A DNA stretch of 64,000 nucleotides, from NCBI RefSeq assembly GCF_000182645.1, contig NZ_ACQA01000002.1:1855001-1919000 (forward strand), in the 5' to 3' direction. The position numbers and the translations under genes are program-made. The notes beneath the pieces were generated by a model, which worked only from the letters and a program-made list of their open reading frames with translations, ran no database searches and had not been told where the DNA came from. Source of the DNA: Brucella intermedia LMG 3301. Its GTDB lineage: Bacteria > Pseudomonadota > Alphaproteobacteria > Rhizobiales > Rhizobiaceae. Below are positions 24,948 through 34,269 of the stretch, piece after piece; within the stretch, counting starts at the first letter, position 1, and every line of letters begins with the position of its first letter.

Positions 24948-25856
24948 TCAGCTTGCCCTCCTGAGGCTGTCATAACGTGCGCAGTCTGCCACAGGCTCAT
25001 GGGTCAGGCGCAGCGCATCGGGGATGGAAAGAATGGCGGCGGGCTGTGGGTCTCGCTTGCGAGCCAGAATGTTGATGATCACAGCGGCGGAGAATACGCC
25101 TTGATCAAGCGCCTCCTGGCAGGCCGCTTCGACTGCAGGAAGGCCGTCGATACTGACACATTCCAGGATCGACACCATCTGCCGGTCCCCATCATGCATG
25201 GCCTTGAGCTTTCGCCGAACATGCTCCATGGAGGCTGGCAGGACCCAATCAAGGAATGGTGCACCGTTCCTCAGTGCTCCCGGCTTGCGCGTCAGGACCG
25301 GAACATAATGCCATGGATTATAAATCGTCTCGCCACGGCCGAAGCAGCGTTCATGCTGGCCGATCTCGACACCATTTTGCCGTATGACGATGCGGTCGGC
25401 ATAAGCATGTATCTCGGCCGGGCGGCCAACGGCAGTCGATAGCACCGAATATTTGTTGTTGTCGAAACGCACGAGGCAGGTCTTGCCGATCGAGGCCTGT
25501 ATTGCGTGGAAGCCATCGAACTTGCCGGGATAACCGACCAGATGAGCCTTCTCCTCTTCGAATACCTCCCAGATCGTGCGCTCCGTCTGATCGACATGCT
25601 TATGAGCGCGCGCGTAGCTGATGCATTTATCCAGTAGCCAGCCGTTCAACTCATCGTAAGATTTGAAGCGTAGCCGTGGCGTGAAGAAGCGTTCCCGGAC
25701 CAGATTAACTTGGTTCTCGACCTGACCCTTCTCCCAGCCCGACGCCGGTGTACAGGCCACTGGCTCGACCAGAAAATGACTTCACATTTGCTGAAAGCGT
25801 CGATTGTATTGCCGCTCTTTACCGACGAAGACCGTTTCCACTGCGGTCTTCATATT
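24948..25856 (-). pseudogene. istA: istA 3' part (IS21 transposase), separated by IS1111 insertion
   Basis: Directly left of the IS1111 element the minus strand reads NMKTAVETVFVGKERQYNRRFQQM, then a TGA (near 25776, where Cys is expected), then SHFLVEPVACTPASGWEKGQVENQV and the IstA C-terminal domain to the stop at 24948. It therefore carries a nonsense codon as well as the insertion. Confidence 0.85.
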
Positions 25857-25915
25857 ATGGGATGGACGCCTCCCTCCGAACCTTCAGAATGAAAGGCCAA
25901 CCAAAGGAGGAAGTC

Positions 25916-26920
25916 ATGACATTCGAATTGCTCGCAATCGATCTCGGAAAGTCGTCGTTTCATCTGCACAGCATTGCTTCAGATGGCGCTATTCTGTCGC
26001 GCAAGGTCAGCAGATCGAAGTTGGCCGAGACTGTTAACGCACTCGCACCAAAGACGATTGCTATGGAAGCGTGCGCCAGTGCGCATCACTGGGGACGGCA
26101 ATTCAAAGATAATGGGCGAGAGGTCCTGCTTATCAACCCTCGCTTTGTGAAGCCCTTCGTTCGCGGCTCCAAAAACGACGCCGTAGATGCTGCGGCAATT
26201 TATGAAGCGGCGACCCGGCCGACCATGCGATTTGTGCCGGTCAAATCGATCACACAGCAAGACGTTCAGTCGCTGCATAGAGTTAGAGAACGTATGATCA
26301 TCCAGCGTACATCGCTGATCAATCATGCACGCGGTCTTCTCGCCGAATATGGCATCGTGTTGCCGCAAGGAGCATGGCGTTTTGTATCCCAGGCACCCGC
26401 GGCTGTTGAGAGCGCTGATCTCTCCGATCTCGGGCGCGAGCTATTCCTCGAACTACTCGACCAACTCACCGATGTGAATGACCGAATTGCCAAGATTGAT
26501 AGGAAGATTAGCGAGATTTGCCGCGATCGAGAGGATTGCCGTCGTTTGTCCGAACTGCCAGGCGTCGGTCCGATCATTGCAACGGCACTCGTTGCTAGCG
26601 TTGAGGACGGACGTCACTTTAAATCCGGGCGAGAGCTGGCGGCTTGGATCGGGCTGGTCCCGCGACAATACTCGACTGGCGGCAAACCACGCCTTGGCGG
26701 AATTGGCCGCCGAGCGAACCATTATCTACGTCGCCAGATGATTCATGGCGCACGTGCAGTTATCAGCCGACTTGCCAGTCACGATGATCGTCGATCTCAA
26801 TGGCTGAAAGAGCTCGTCTCTCGCCGGGGTTATAACAAAGCGATCGTAGCGCTTGCCAATAAGACCGCGCGGATAGCATGGGCCCTGCTCACACGACAGG
26901 AGCGATACGCCGCACAATAG
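25916..26920 (+). CDS. IS110-family (IS1111-group) DEDD transposase/recombinase
   Basis: 334 aa. RuvC-like N-terminal domain with catalytic acids in LLAIDLGKSSFHLHSI, IAMEACASAHHWGR and KNDAVDAAAIYEA (DEDD set). A coiled-coil linker follows, then the C-terminal Tnp domain LSELPGVGPIIATALVAS, GRELAAWIGLVPRQYSTGGK with the conserved Ser region, and RANHYLRRQMIHGARAV. AAAGGAGG stands just before ATG 25916. Intact, so the element may still move. Enzymes of this family use an element-encoded RNA to choose donor and target. Confidence 0.95.
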   Translation: MTFELLAIDLGKSSFHLHSIASDGAILSRKVSRSKLAETVNALAPKTIAMEACASAHHWGRQFKDNGREVLLINPRFVKPFVRGSKNDAVDAAAIYEAATRPTMRFVPVKSITQQDVQSLHRVRERMIIQRTSLINHARGLLAEYGIVLPQGAWRFVSQAPAAVESADLSDLGRELFLELLDQLTDVNDRIAKIDRKISEICRDREDCRRLSELPGVGPIIATALVASVEDGRHFKSGRELAAWIGLVPRQYSTGGKPRLGGIGRRANHYLRRQMIHGARAVISRLASHDDRRSQWLKELVSRRGYNKAIVALANKTARIAWALLTRQERYAAQ

Positions 26921-27155
26921 TCATTTGCCAATCGTTGCCGATGAGGCAATGATGAATGCGGGGTAAGAACTGATGGCGTAACGGCACGGACCGCAGCTTC
27001 GGATCCTGATTTACGACAAGGCCATAAAGGTCGATCATGTTATGAGGACAGAGGTAGCGGACTCCCATCAAGGCCAGGAGCGTGATCGCTCCAGCGATAG
27101 GCCGGATAGATTCACGCATCCAATGCCGAGTTGCCGCCAAATGTTCTTCTCGCCC
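26921..27155 (+). ncRNA. Candidate bridge RNA / seekRNA of the IS1111-type element
   Basis: The non-coding segment between the transposase stop and the right subterminal repeat is where IS1111-group guide RNAs are encoded. TACGACAA (27012-27019) equals the left half of the istA target, and TATGAGGAC (27041-27049) matches the right half TATGAAGAC at 8 of 9 positions. In the uninterrupted istA coding strand these two are contiguous, and the insertion falls at their junction. TCCCAT (27063-27068) is complementary to the element's first bases ATGGGA. A perfect 6-bp hairpin with a TGAT loop (27077-27092), enclosed by GGCC/GGCC pairing (27072-27075 with 27100-27103), follows. Transcription and RNA ends are not visible. 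Confidence 0.7.
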
Positions 27156-27170
27156 GGGAGGCGTCCATAG

Positions 27171-27764
27171 ATTGTCGTAGATGCCGCGCGTGCAGGACCC
27201 GCCAAAAAAGGCGAATGCCCGGTCATGGGCGTCGAAGACCATCTCCTGCGTCTCGCGCGGATAGGCCCGCACATACATCATCCGGCTGTGGCAGAGCCGG
27301 ACATGCGCAACCTTCACGGTCGTCGTCACACCGCCCAGAACAACAATCTCGTGGCTCCAGTCGAACTGGTAAGCTTCGCCCGGTGCGTAATAAAGTGGTA
27401 CATAGGCTTCCGCCGTTACGGCCCCACGCTCTTTCAACCACGAGCGTGCATAACGCCGGACCGTATCATAGCCACCCGTGTAACCCAGATCGCGTAGATC
27501 TTCGAATATCCGGATCAGTGTCAGGCGTTCGCGCGAGGCCTTCGCCTCATTAGCTAGCAGTATTCCATCAAGATGGTCACGCCAGGGACCGAGCTTTGGC
27601 TGTGGTTGACGGCTGCGCTCCTATTTGAACTCAGTTTCTTCACTGCGCAGAACCCTCCGCACAACTTTGCGCGAAACGCCCAGTTCCCGACAGATCGCTT
27701 TGATCGTTTTGCCCTGCACATGAACAAGACGTCGTATCTTCGAAATAGTCTCCACAATAAGCAT
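27171..27764 (-). pseudogene. istA: istA 5' part with in-frame TAG
   Basis: From ATG 27764: MLIVETISKIRRLVHVQGKT.., HTH ICRELGVSRKVVRRVLR, then TAG at 27621-27623 where Tyr is expected (..EFK-stop-ERSRQPQPKLGPW). The frame continues with IstA sequence including the catalytic-core start YQFDWSHE and FFGGSCTRGIYDN, where the IS1111 element begins. Confidence 0.88.
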
Positions 27765-27889
27765 CCAATAGAAAACCTCCGATTGAAATCGAAGGTCATG
27801 TTACCCTTTAAATAAGGGGTCCCGTTTGGATGCCGATAACCCCTCAAATGGGGTCCTTATTCCATGCTTAATGACATCCTACGAAATGC

Positions 27890-28091
27890 AGCAAAGATGG
27901 TGCTTGGCAGAAGCGCGGGCAGGGCCTTCACCGCTGCCAGTTGCTCTACGCTGTTGCGCGCCACGGCATCATCAACCCCGTACAATAGAGATTCCGCACG
28001 ATCAGCGGTGTCCGATCACTTTGACCAGCGCCTCCACATACTCATCGAACGCGCTTGCCCGCCCATCGTCCATCCTCTCCATGTCGCTCAT
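27890..28091 (-). pseudogene. IS701-family transposase N-terminal remnant
   Basis: From ATG 28091: MSDMERMDDGRASAFDEYVEALVKVIGH, then a frameshift/TGA, then DRAESLLYG.. and NSVEQLAAVKA in other frames. This follows the IS701 opening (FxxYxxxLxxVxGHADR....YxxGLLxPxxRKSVEPxAA). Heavily decayed. Confidence 0.6.
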
Positions 28092-28365
28092 CCATCGCTG
28101 TGAATCGGCAGCGTATCACACCACGCCATGGGCGAATCCCCGGACCAAGATTTCGTGACGCATTAAGACTATAAGCGTGAAGGTTTTTGGTAGGCCGCCC
28201 GCAACTGATTGTCATGCTGCTTCACGCGTTTCCGTTTTATGCACAAGCGGTAGACGAGTCGGTCGACTTATCCAAATTGTCCACCGGACTATTGACAAGC
28301 CGGGTTATGCTTTCCATGCTCGACGGACACAATTCGAACATAATTTATGAGGGAAAGAGGCGGTT

Positions 28366-29355
28366 ATGACATTTGGAATATTTACCCGGCGCGGGATGAT
28401 TGCAGCGTTTGCAGGGGCTGTGGCTCTAGGCGCCGGTATCGCGTTTGCACAGGCTCCTGCCTTTTTCCGCATCGGTACCGGCGGTACGGCCGGTACTTAT
28501 TATCCCATCGGCGGCCTGATCGCGAACGCGATCTCCGGCGCGGGCGACAAGGGTGTGCCGGGCCTGGTGGCGACGGCGGTGTCCTCGAACGGTTCGGTGG
28601 CGAACATCAACGCGGTGCAGTCGGGCTCGCTGGAATCGGGGTTCACACAGTCGGACGTAGCCTATTGGGCCTATACGGGAACGGGACTCTATGACGGCAA
28701 GGGAAAGGTGGAAGACCTCCGGCTTCTTGCCACGCTCTATCCCGAAACCATCCATCTGGTCGCGCGCAAGGATTCCGGCATCAAGTCGGTTGCGGATCTC
28801 AAGGGCAAGCGTGTTTCGCTTGATGAGCCGGGTTCGGGCACGATCGTCGATGCGCGCATCGTTCTTGAAGCCTATGGCCTCAGCGAGAGCGACGTAAAGG
28901 CGGAACATCTCAAGCCCGGCCCTGCGGGTGAACGGCTGAAAGACGGCGCGCTCGACGCCTATTTCTTCGTTGGCGGCTATCCGACCGGGGCGATTTCCGA
29001 ACTTGCCACCTCCAACGGTATCGCTCTGGTTCCGATCAGCGGCCCGGAAGCCGACAAGATTCTGGAGAAGTATTCATTCTTCACGAAGGATACCGTCCCC
29101 GCCGACACCTATAAGGACGTCGGCGAAACCCAGACGCTTGCTGTCGCTGCGCAATGGGTGACGAGCGCCAAGCAGCCGGATGAACTCGTCTACAACATCA
29201 CCAAGGTGCTGTTCAATGAAGCCAGTCAGAAGGCCCTCGATGCCGGCCATGCCAAGGGCAAGCTGATCAAGCTCGATACGGCCACGGCCAGCCAGGGCAT
29301 TCCGCTGCATCCGGGAGCGGAACGCTTTTATAAGGAAGCGGGTGTCCTGAAATAA
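28366..29355 (+). CDS. TAXI-family TRAP transporter solute-binding protein
   Basis: 329 aa periplasmic binding protein with a signal sequence (MIAAFAGAVALGAGIAFAQ). Family landmarks: FRIGTGGTAGTYYPIGGLIANAIS (the TAXI name-giving Gly-rich loop), SNGSVANINAVQSGSLESGFTQSDVA, LKGKRVSLDEPGSGT and GIPLHPGAERFYKE at the end. Substrate not predictable; characterised relatives bind dicarboxylates or amino acids such as glutamate. AAGAGGCGG precedes ATG 28366. The permease follows after 129 bp. Confidence 0.94.
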   Translation: MTFGIFTRRGMIAAFAGAVALGAGIAFAQAPAFFRIGTGGTAGTYYPIGGLIANAISGAGDKGVPGLVATAVSSNGSVANINAVQSGSLESGFTQSDVAYWAYTGTGLYDGKGKVEDLRLLATLYPETIHLVARKDSGIKSVADLKGKRVSLDEPGSGTIVDARIVLEAYGLSESDVKAEHLKPGPAGERLKDGALDAYFFVGGYPTGAISELATSNGIALVPISGPEADKILEKYSFFTKDTVPADTYKDVGETQTLAVAAQWVTSAKQPDELVYNITKVLFNEASQKALDAGHAKGKLIKLDTATASQGIPLHPGAERFYKEAGVLK

Positions 29356-29484
29356 TTCCAGGAAACTTCCTACCGTTTTCATGAAAGAATCGAAGCATGT
29401 GGGACGGCAACTCAGAGATTGAGCGGCCGTCTCCCAATTTCTTATTTGGCCCAGTCAGAACGGGCGACATGGAGTTGAACCGAC

Positions 29485-31536
29485 ATGTCTGAGGACCAGA
29501 ACGTAAAACTCGCGCCGATGGAACTGGACGAGGTCAAGGCGCGCGAACTGGAAGAGCAGTTCGATACCGAAATTCGTTTCCGCCCGCTGGCTCCGCTCTC
29601 TGCCCGCATCGTTGGCGGCCTTCTGATCGTCCTGTCGCTTTTTCATTACTACACGGCCGGCTTCGGTATCCTGTCGGAAATGGTGCACCGCGGCATCCAT
29701 CTCTCGTTCGTGCTCGGCCTCGTGTTTCTCGTCTTTCCTTTCTCCCGCACGGGTTATGACAAGCCGGCGGTTTCCTCGCTGCTGCGGCCGCTCGGCATAT
29801 CGATCATCGACTGGGCGCTGGCGATTGTCGCGGTCGTGGCTGTTCTCCATGTGCCATTGATCCCGCTTGACGATCTGGCTTTCCGCGTCGGCAATCCGAC
29901 GACCACCGATGTGGTGCTCGGGGGCCTCCTGATCCTCATTCTTCTGGAAGCGACGCGCCGATCGGTGGGTTGGCCCCTGCCGATCATCTCTATCCTGTTC
30001 ATGCTTTACGCACTTTACGGACCGTCCATGCCGGGTATTCTTGTTCATCCCGGCGCCACGGTCAGCCAGTTGGTCAATCATCTTTATCTGACCACACAGG
30101 GCATTTACGGCATCGCGCTCGGCGTCGTCGCAACCTATGTCTTCCATTTCGTGCTGTTCGGCGTTTTCGCCACGCGCATCGGCCTTGGCCAGTTGTTCCT
30201 CGACTGTGCAGCCTGGGTGGCAGGGCGTTTTGCGGGCGGTCCCGCGAAAGTGTCGATTTTCGGCTCCGCGCTGTTCGGCATGATTTCCGGTTCCTCGGTC
30301 GCCAACACAGTCACTGTCGGATCGCTGACCATCCCGGCCATGATCCGGCTCGGCTACAAGCGCCATTTCGCGGCCGCCGTAGAATCCGCATCCTCGACCG
30401 GCGGTCAGATCACGCCGCCCATCATGGGCGCTGCCGCCTTCCTGATGATAGAATTCCTCAATCTGCCCTATACGACGATCATTCTGGCCGCCATTGTTCC
30501 GGCCTTCATGCATTTCTTCGGCGTTTTGATGCAGGTGCATTTCGAGGCCAAGCGCAACGGCCTGCGTGGCATGACCCGCGAGGAACTGCCTGATCTGAAG
30601 GAAGCGTTCAAGCGCGACTGGCCGACCGTCATTCCGCTGATCGTGCTGATCGGTGTGCTTCTGTCCGGCTATACGCCCTATCTCGCGGCCTTCTGGGGCA
30701 TCACGCTGTGCATCGCGGTAGGGTTGCTCAATCCGCGCAAGCGTATGACCGTCAGCGAAATCTTCGATGGTCTGCGCGATGGTGCGAAATATGCGCTTGC
30801 CGTCGGCGCGGCTGCCGCCACGGTCGGCATCATCGTTGGCGTAGTGACGCTGACCGGCGTGGGCTTCAAGATCTCCTATATCGTCACATCCACCGCAGGG
30901 CAGCTTGCTGCCTTCTTCGGTACCGTTCTGCCGGCAAGTTGGTTCGGTCCGCAGACGCTCACCCTTCTGTTCACGCTCATCATGACCGGCGTCGTCTGCA
31001 TCCTGATGGGCTGTGGCATCCCGACGACGGCCAATTACATCATCATGGCCACCATCGCCGCTCCGGCCCTCGGCCTTCTGGGCGTCGAGCCGATCGTCGC
31101 GCATTTCTTCGTCTTCTATTACGGCGTTCTGGCAGACATCACGCCGCCCGTAGCGCTGGCGGCTTATGCGGCCGCGGGCATGGCGGGTGCGGACCCGTTC
31201 AAGACGGGCAACACCGCATTCCGCCTCGGACTGGGCAAGGTGCTGGTGCCGTTCGTCTTCGTCTTTTCGCCGTCTTTGCTGCTGGTAACGTCGGGATTCA
31301 ACTGGGCGGATTTCCTGCTGGCATTTCTCGGCTGCGCCATCGGCATCACCGCACTGGGAGCTGCACTTTCCGGTTTCTTCCTCGTGCGGACCAAAGCGTG
31401 GGAAAATGTGCTGATGATCGTCGGCGCGATGCTTCTGGTCGCACCGGAGATTTACTCGTCGGCCGTAGGTCTGCTGCTGTTGGTACCCGTTCTGATCCGC
31501 CATCTTGCAGCGCGGAAAGAGCCTGCAGCAATTTAA
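29485..31536 (+). CDS. TRAP transporter fused permease (DctQ-DctM type, TAXI class)
   Basis: 683 aa with many membrane helices. The N-terminal four-helix small-subunit domain is fused to the large DctM-like domain. Motifs: GPAKVSIFGSALFGMISGSSVANTVTVGSLTIPAM, ASSTGGQITPPIMGAAAF, MGCGIPTTANYIIMATIAAP and YGVLADITPPVALAAYAAAGMA, all typical of TAXI permeases that use an ion gradient. A short acidic cytoplasmic N-tail precedes the first helix. With the upstream binding protein it forms a complete two-gene transporter. A long antisense open frame here is a codon-bias shadow. Confidence 0.95.
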   Translation: MSEDQNVKLAPMELDEVKARELEEQFDTEIRFRPLAPLSARIVGGLLIVLSLFHYYTAGFGILSEMVHRGIHLSFVLGLVFLVFPFSRTGYDKPAVSSLLRPLGISIIDWALAIVAVVAVLHVPLIPLDDLAFRVGNPTTTDVVLGGLLILILLEATRRSVGWPLPIISILFMLYALYGPSMPGILVHPGATVSQLVNHLYLTTQGIYGIALGVVATYVFHFVLFGVFATRIGLGQLFLDCAAWVAGRFAGGPAKVSIFGSALFGMISGSSVANTVTVGSLTIPAMIRLGYKRHFAAAVESASSTGGQITPPIMGAAAFLMIEFLNLPYTTIILAAIVPAFMHFFGVLMQVHFEAKRNGLRGMTREELPDLKEAFKRDWPTVIPLIVLIGVLLSGYTPYLAAFWGITLCIAVGLLNPRKRMTVSEIFDGLRDGAKYALAVGAAAATVGIIVGVVTLTGVGFKISYIVTSTAGQLAAFFGTVLPASWFGPQTLTLLFTLIMTGVVCILMGCGIPTTANYIIMATIAAPALGLLGVEPIVAHFFVFYYGVLADITPPVALAAYAAAGMAGADPFKTGNTAFRLGLGKVLVPFVFVFSPSLLLVTSGFNWADFLLAFLGCAIGITALGAALSGFFLVRTKAWENVLMIVGAMLLVAPEIYSSAVGLLLLVPVLIRHLAARKEPAAI

Positions 31537-31678
31537 GGCGAGCGTGAATTCGGCAGCAGCTTTGTCGGAGGCCGCTATCTCTACTTATTCAGGCAGTCGG
31601 CGCGAGCCGACGTGCCTGTTTCGAAAGACTGGCTTCTCGCGCAGGCTGCAACATTCCTTTTTGCGCCGTTATCGCGTC

Positions 31679-32041
31679 TTAGTCACACGACCTGATATGG
31701 ATCGGCTCTGCTTCCGCCTCCTTGCCCAGGTCGGTACAGGTCTGGCCGGCGCACAGGGTCCAGCCGCCACCCGTCTTGCCGGACGCAGCGAGGACGATAT
31801 CTCTTCGCGGCGGGATGTGCGGATGGTAGCTGTACCAGCCGTTCCGCAAGACCGCGTCTTCCGGTGGCTCCATCCCGGCTCCCGATCCCTTGATGCGCGC
31901 CTCGGTGAGCACCAGCCCCTGATCCGTGACCGACCAGTGTTCCTGCCAAGGAATTTTTTCCACGCTATGGGTCCATGAGAGGACGAAGCTTGCGGCGGCG
32001 ATTTTCATGAGGCCGCCGGCCGTCGTGATGCAGATCGCCAT
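31679..32041 (-). CDS. DUF1850 protein
   Basis: 120 aa with an N-terminal hydrophobic anchor or signal (AICITTAGGLMKIAAASFVL). Conserved family features follow: SWTHSVEKIPWQEHW, LVLTEARIKGSGAGMEPPEDAVLRNGWY and a terminal Cys pair region. DUF1850 genes accompany TAXI-TRAP permeases and are thought to be accessory. Here the ATG overlaps the permease stop by one base (TGATG), supporting co-function. Confidence 0.88.
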   Translation of the reverse strand: MAICITTAGGLMKIAAASFVLSWTHSVEKIPWQEHWSVTDQGLVLTEARIKGSGAGMEPPEDAVLRNGWYSYHPHIPPRRDIVLAASGKTGGGWTLCAGQTCTDLGKEAEAEPIHIRSCD

Positions 32042-34158
32042 CAACCCGACGACGCGACGACGGATGGCCGCGACCTCCAGAAATGCCATATGAGGAAGGC
32101 CGCGCAGGCCGCAAAGCCCAGTTCGTCGCTATAGGGATAGGTGGCGAGCATCAGCGCGATTGCTACAAATGCCCAGATACGCTCCCATAGCTGGAGGGGC
32201 GTGCGCAGATGTCCGATGGCCGCCGCGCCCCACAGAAGAATGCTCAGCAGCGCCTTGACGAGCATATACGCGAAGGCCAGCCAGAAGCCGTATTTTTCGG
32301 TAAGGGGCCCGCCTTCCTGAAGCATGATGACCGGCTCATAGACGGCCATGAACGGCACGGCGAAGCCTGCCACCGCGATGCGGATCGCCTGCATGCCGAT
32401 CTTCATCCCCGATTCCCGCGCGATGGGCGCGGCGGCGAAGGCGGCCAGCGCCACCGGCGGCGTGAGGTCCGCCATGATGCCGAAATAGAAGACGAACATG
32501 TGCGAGACGAGAAGCGGCACTTCTAGATGCAGAAGCGCCGGGCCGGCGATCGAAGAGGTGATGATATAGTTCGGAATGGTGGGAATGCCCATGCCGAGCA
32601 CGAGGCAGGCGAGCATGGTCAGCACCAGCGAGAAGAACAGCGAGTTTTCCCCCACGCTGACGATGACGCGGGCAAATGTCGAGCCGGCTCCGGTCAGCGC
32701 GAGAATGCCGATGATGACGCCTACCAGCGCACAGGCGATGCCGACCGGCAGCGCGTTCTTGGCGCCTTCCGCAAGGCTTTCCAAGCAAAGGCTGAGCGTT
32801 TCCCGACCTCCGCGCACCGCGAAATTGATCGCTACCAGAAGGGCGACGAGGAGAATGATCAGCGTGATCCCGCGCAGCGCATAACCGAAGATGTTGAACG
32901 TGGTGCCGAAGGCGGCGGCGGACATCACGCCGAGCGCGATCCAGAACAGAACCCGCAGCGGCATCGACAGGCCACCCGACACCGGCACGCCCAGTATGAT
33001 GAGCGCGGTGAGGCTGAGACCGACCGTGCCGGCGAAAAGCGGTGTATAGCCGGAGAAGAGAAGCCAGACCAAAGCGGCCAGCGGCAGGATGAGGAACCAG
33101 CGCCTGCGGATTGCTTCCAGCGCGCTCGGCATTTCGCTTTTGTTGAGGCCCTTCATCCTCAGGCGTCGCGCTTCCAGATCGACCATCACGAAGACGGTGA
33201 TGAAATAGAGGATGGCCGGCACGATGGCCGCCTTGACGATCTCGACATAGGGCAGGCCGAGCGTTTCGGCCATGATGAAGGCGACGGCCCCCATCACCGG
33301 CGGCATGATCTGACCACCCATCGACGCCACGGCCTCCACGCCCCCGGCAAAGGCCGGGCGGAAGCCGGAGCGCTTCATGAGCGGAATGGTGAAAGCGCCC
33401 GTCGTCACCACATTGGCGACGCCGGAGCCGTTGATCGTGCCCATCAGCGCGGATGAGATCACCGAAACCTTGGCAGGGCCGCCCCGCGACGCGCCAACTG
33501 TGCCCATGGCGATGTCATTGAAAAGCTGGATCATGCCGGCGCGCTCCAGAAACGCGCCGAACAGGATGAACAGGAAGATATAGCTCGACGACACATAGAT
33601 CGGCGTGCCGTAAATGCCCTCGGTTCCCAGAAACAGGACCTCGACCACCTGCTCGAAATCATAGCCGCGGTGATTGAACGGATGCGGCAGATACTGGCCG
33701 AACAGGCCGTAGGCCAGAAAGATCAGACAGATGAGCGGCAGGGTCCAGCCCATCATTTTCTTGCCGGCCCAGAAGACGAGCCCGACGGCGAGGACCCCGA
33801 TCACGATATCGGTGTGGCTGGGCTCGCCCGCCCGAATCAGGAGGTCTTCATAGAAGATCCAGTGATAGAGACTGAGCGCGAAGGCCACGACCGCCGCCAG
33901 CCAGAACACGGTCCGTCTGGCGGCGTCCGTCGCCGCATTGGCGTAGAGGCCGAACAGCAGTAAAAGCAGAAATCCGACATGGACGGACCGCACGACCTGG
34001 CTCGGCAGGGGCGAGTAAGCCGAGGTCCAGAGCTGGAAAACGGAGAAGGCCACGGCGATGGCGAACAGGATCCTTGCGCCTGCGCCTGAACCCCAGCCGG
34101 GAATATGTTCAGCCGATTCGATAGCCGTTTCGGCAGCCGTTTTTTCGCTCTGCGCCAT
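32041..34158 (-). CDS. TRAP transporter fused permease (second TAXI system)
   Basis: 705 aa, DctQ-DctM fusion paralogous to the one at 29485. Same landmarks: GPAKVSVISSALMGTINGSGVANVVTTGAFTIPLM, VASMGGQIMPPVMGAVAF, LGMGIPTIPNYIITSSIAGP and FGIMADLTPPVALAAFAAAP. It is transcribed toward the other system (convergent). Operon order is binding protein (35223), permease (34158), DUF1850 (32041). Sequence divergence between the two permeases suggests different substrates or separate acquisition rather than a recent tandem copy. Confidence 0.95.
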   Translation of the reverse strand: MAQSEKTAAETAIESAEHIPGWGSGAGARILFAIAVAFSVFQLWTSAYSPLPSQVVRSVHVGFLLLLLFGLYANAATDAARRTVFWLAAVVAFALSLYHWIFYEDLLIRAGEPSHTDIVIGVLAVGLVFWAGKKMMGWTLPLICLIFLAYGLFGQYLPHPFNHRGYDFEQVVEVLFLGTEGIYGTPIYVSSSYIFLFILFGAFLERAGMIQLFNDIAMGTVGASRGGPAKVSVISSALMGTINGSGVANVVTTGAFTIPLMKRSGFRPAFAGGVEAVASMGGQIMPPVMGAVAFIMAETLGLPYVEIVKAAIVPAILYFITVFVMVDLEARRLRMKGLNKSEMPSALEAIRRRWFLILPLAALVWLLFSGYTPLFAGTVGLSLTALIILGVPVSGGLSMPLRVLFWIALGVMSAAAFGTTFNIFGYALRGITLIILLVALLVAINFAVRGGRETLSLCLESLAEGAKNALPVGIACALVGVIIGILALTGAGSTFARVIVSVGENSLFFSLVLTMLACLVLGMGIPTIPNYIITSSIAGPALLHLEVPLLVSHMFVFYFGIMADLTPPVALAAFAAAPIARESGMKIGMQAIRIAVAGFAVPFMAVYEPVIMLQEGGPLTEKYGFWLAFAYMLVKALLSILLWGAAAIGHLRTPLQLWERIWAFVAIALMLATYPYSDELGFAACAAFLIWHFWRSRPSVVASSG

Positions 34159-34269
34159 GAGGAACCTTCACCAGATTATGCATTGGGGGGAACGGATGGA
34201 TGCCCGGATGTGTCGTCCGGGCATCTGAGCATTGGGCGAGGCGGCAGGCCTCGCCGATCTGCCGGCGAT

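Larger units (their letters stand above)
25857..27170 (+). mobile_element. IS110-family, IS1111-group insertion sequence inside istA
   Basis: Removing this segment plus one copy of a shared ATT restores the istA frame (..RGIYDN/MKTAV..), which fixes the boundaries to within 3 bp. Subterminal inverted repeats TGGACGCCTCCC (25863-25874) and GGGAGGCGTCCA (27156-27167) are inset 6 bp and 3 bp from the ends, the hallmark of the IS1111 group. There is one transposase gene, then about 235 bp of 3' non-coding DNA where this group encodes its guide RNA. The only candidate 3-bp target repeat (ATT) may simply be shared sequence. The element looks complete. Confidence 0.92.
24173..27845 (-). mobile_element. 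IS21-family element, degenerate and interrupted by an IS1111-type element
   Basis: istA and istB lie in order on the minus strand. End-like repeats containing AAACGGGACCCCTTAT occur at about 24185-24202 and, inverted, at about 27810-27828, each next to a second TCGGCRTCCAAA motif, as in multiple-terminal-repeat IS21 ends. Exact termini are uncertain by several bases. Both genes are inactivated. Confidence 0.75.

Noticed and set aside
26889..27437. Minus-strand open frame joining istA sequence to the IS1111 3' end
   Set aside because: Only the part beyond the IS end is IstA. The remainder is the non-coding guide-RNA region read by chance.
29455..31503. Very long minus-strand open frame opposite the TRAP permease (and similar ones opposite other GC-rich transporter genes)
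   Set aside because: Composition is His/Arg/Asp-rich without any domain pattern. It mirrors the permease codons, a normal shadow of GC-rich third positions.
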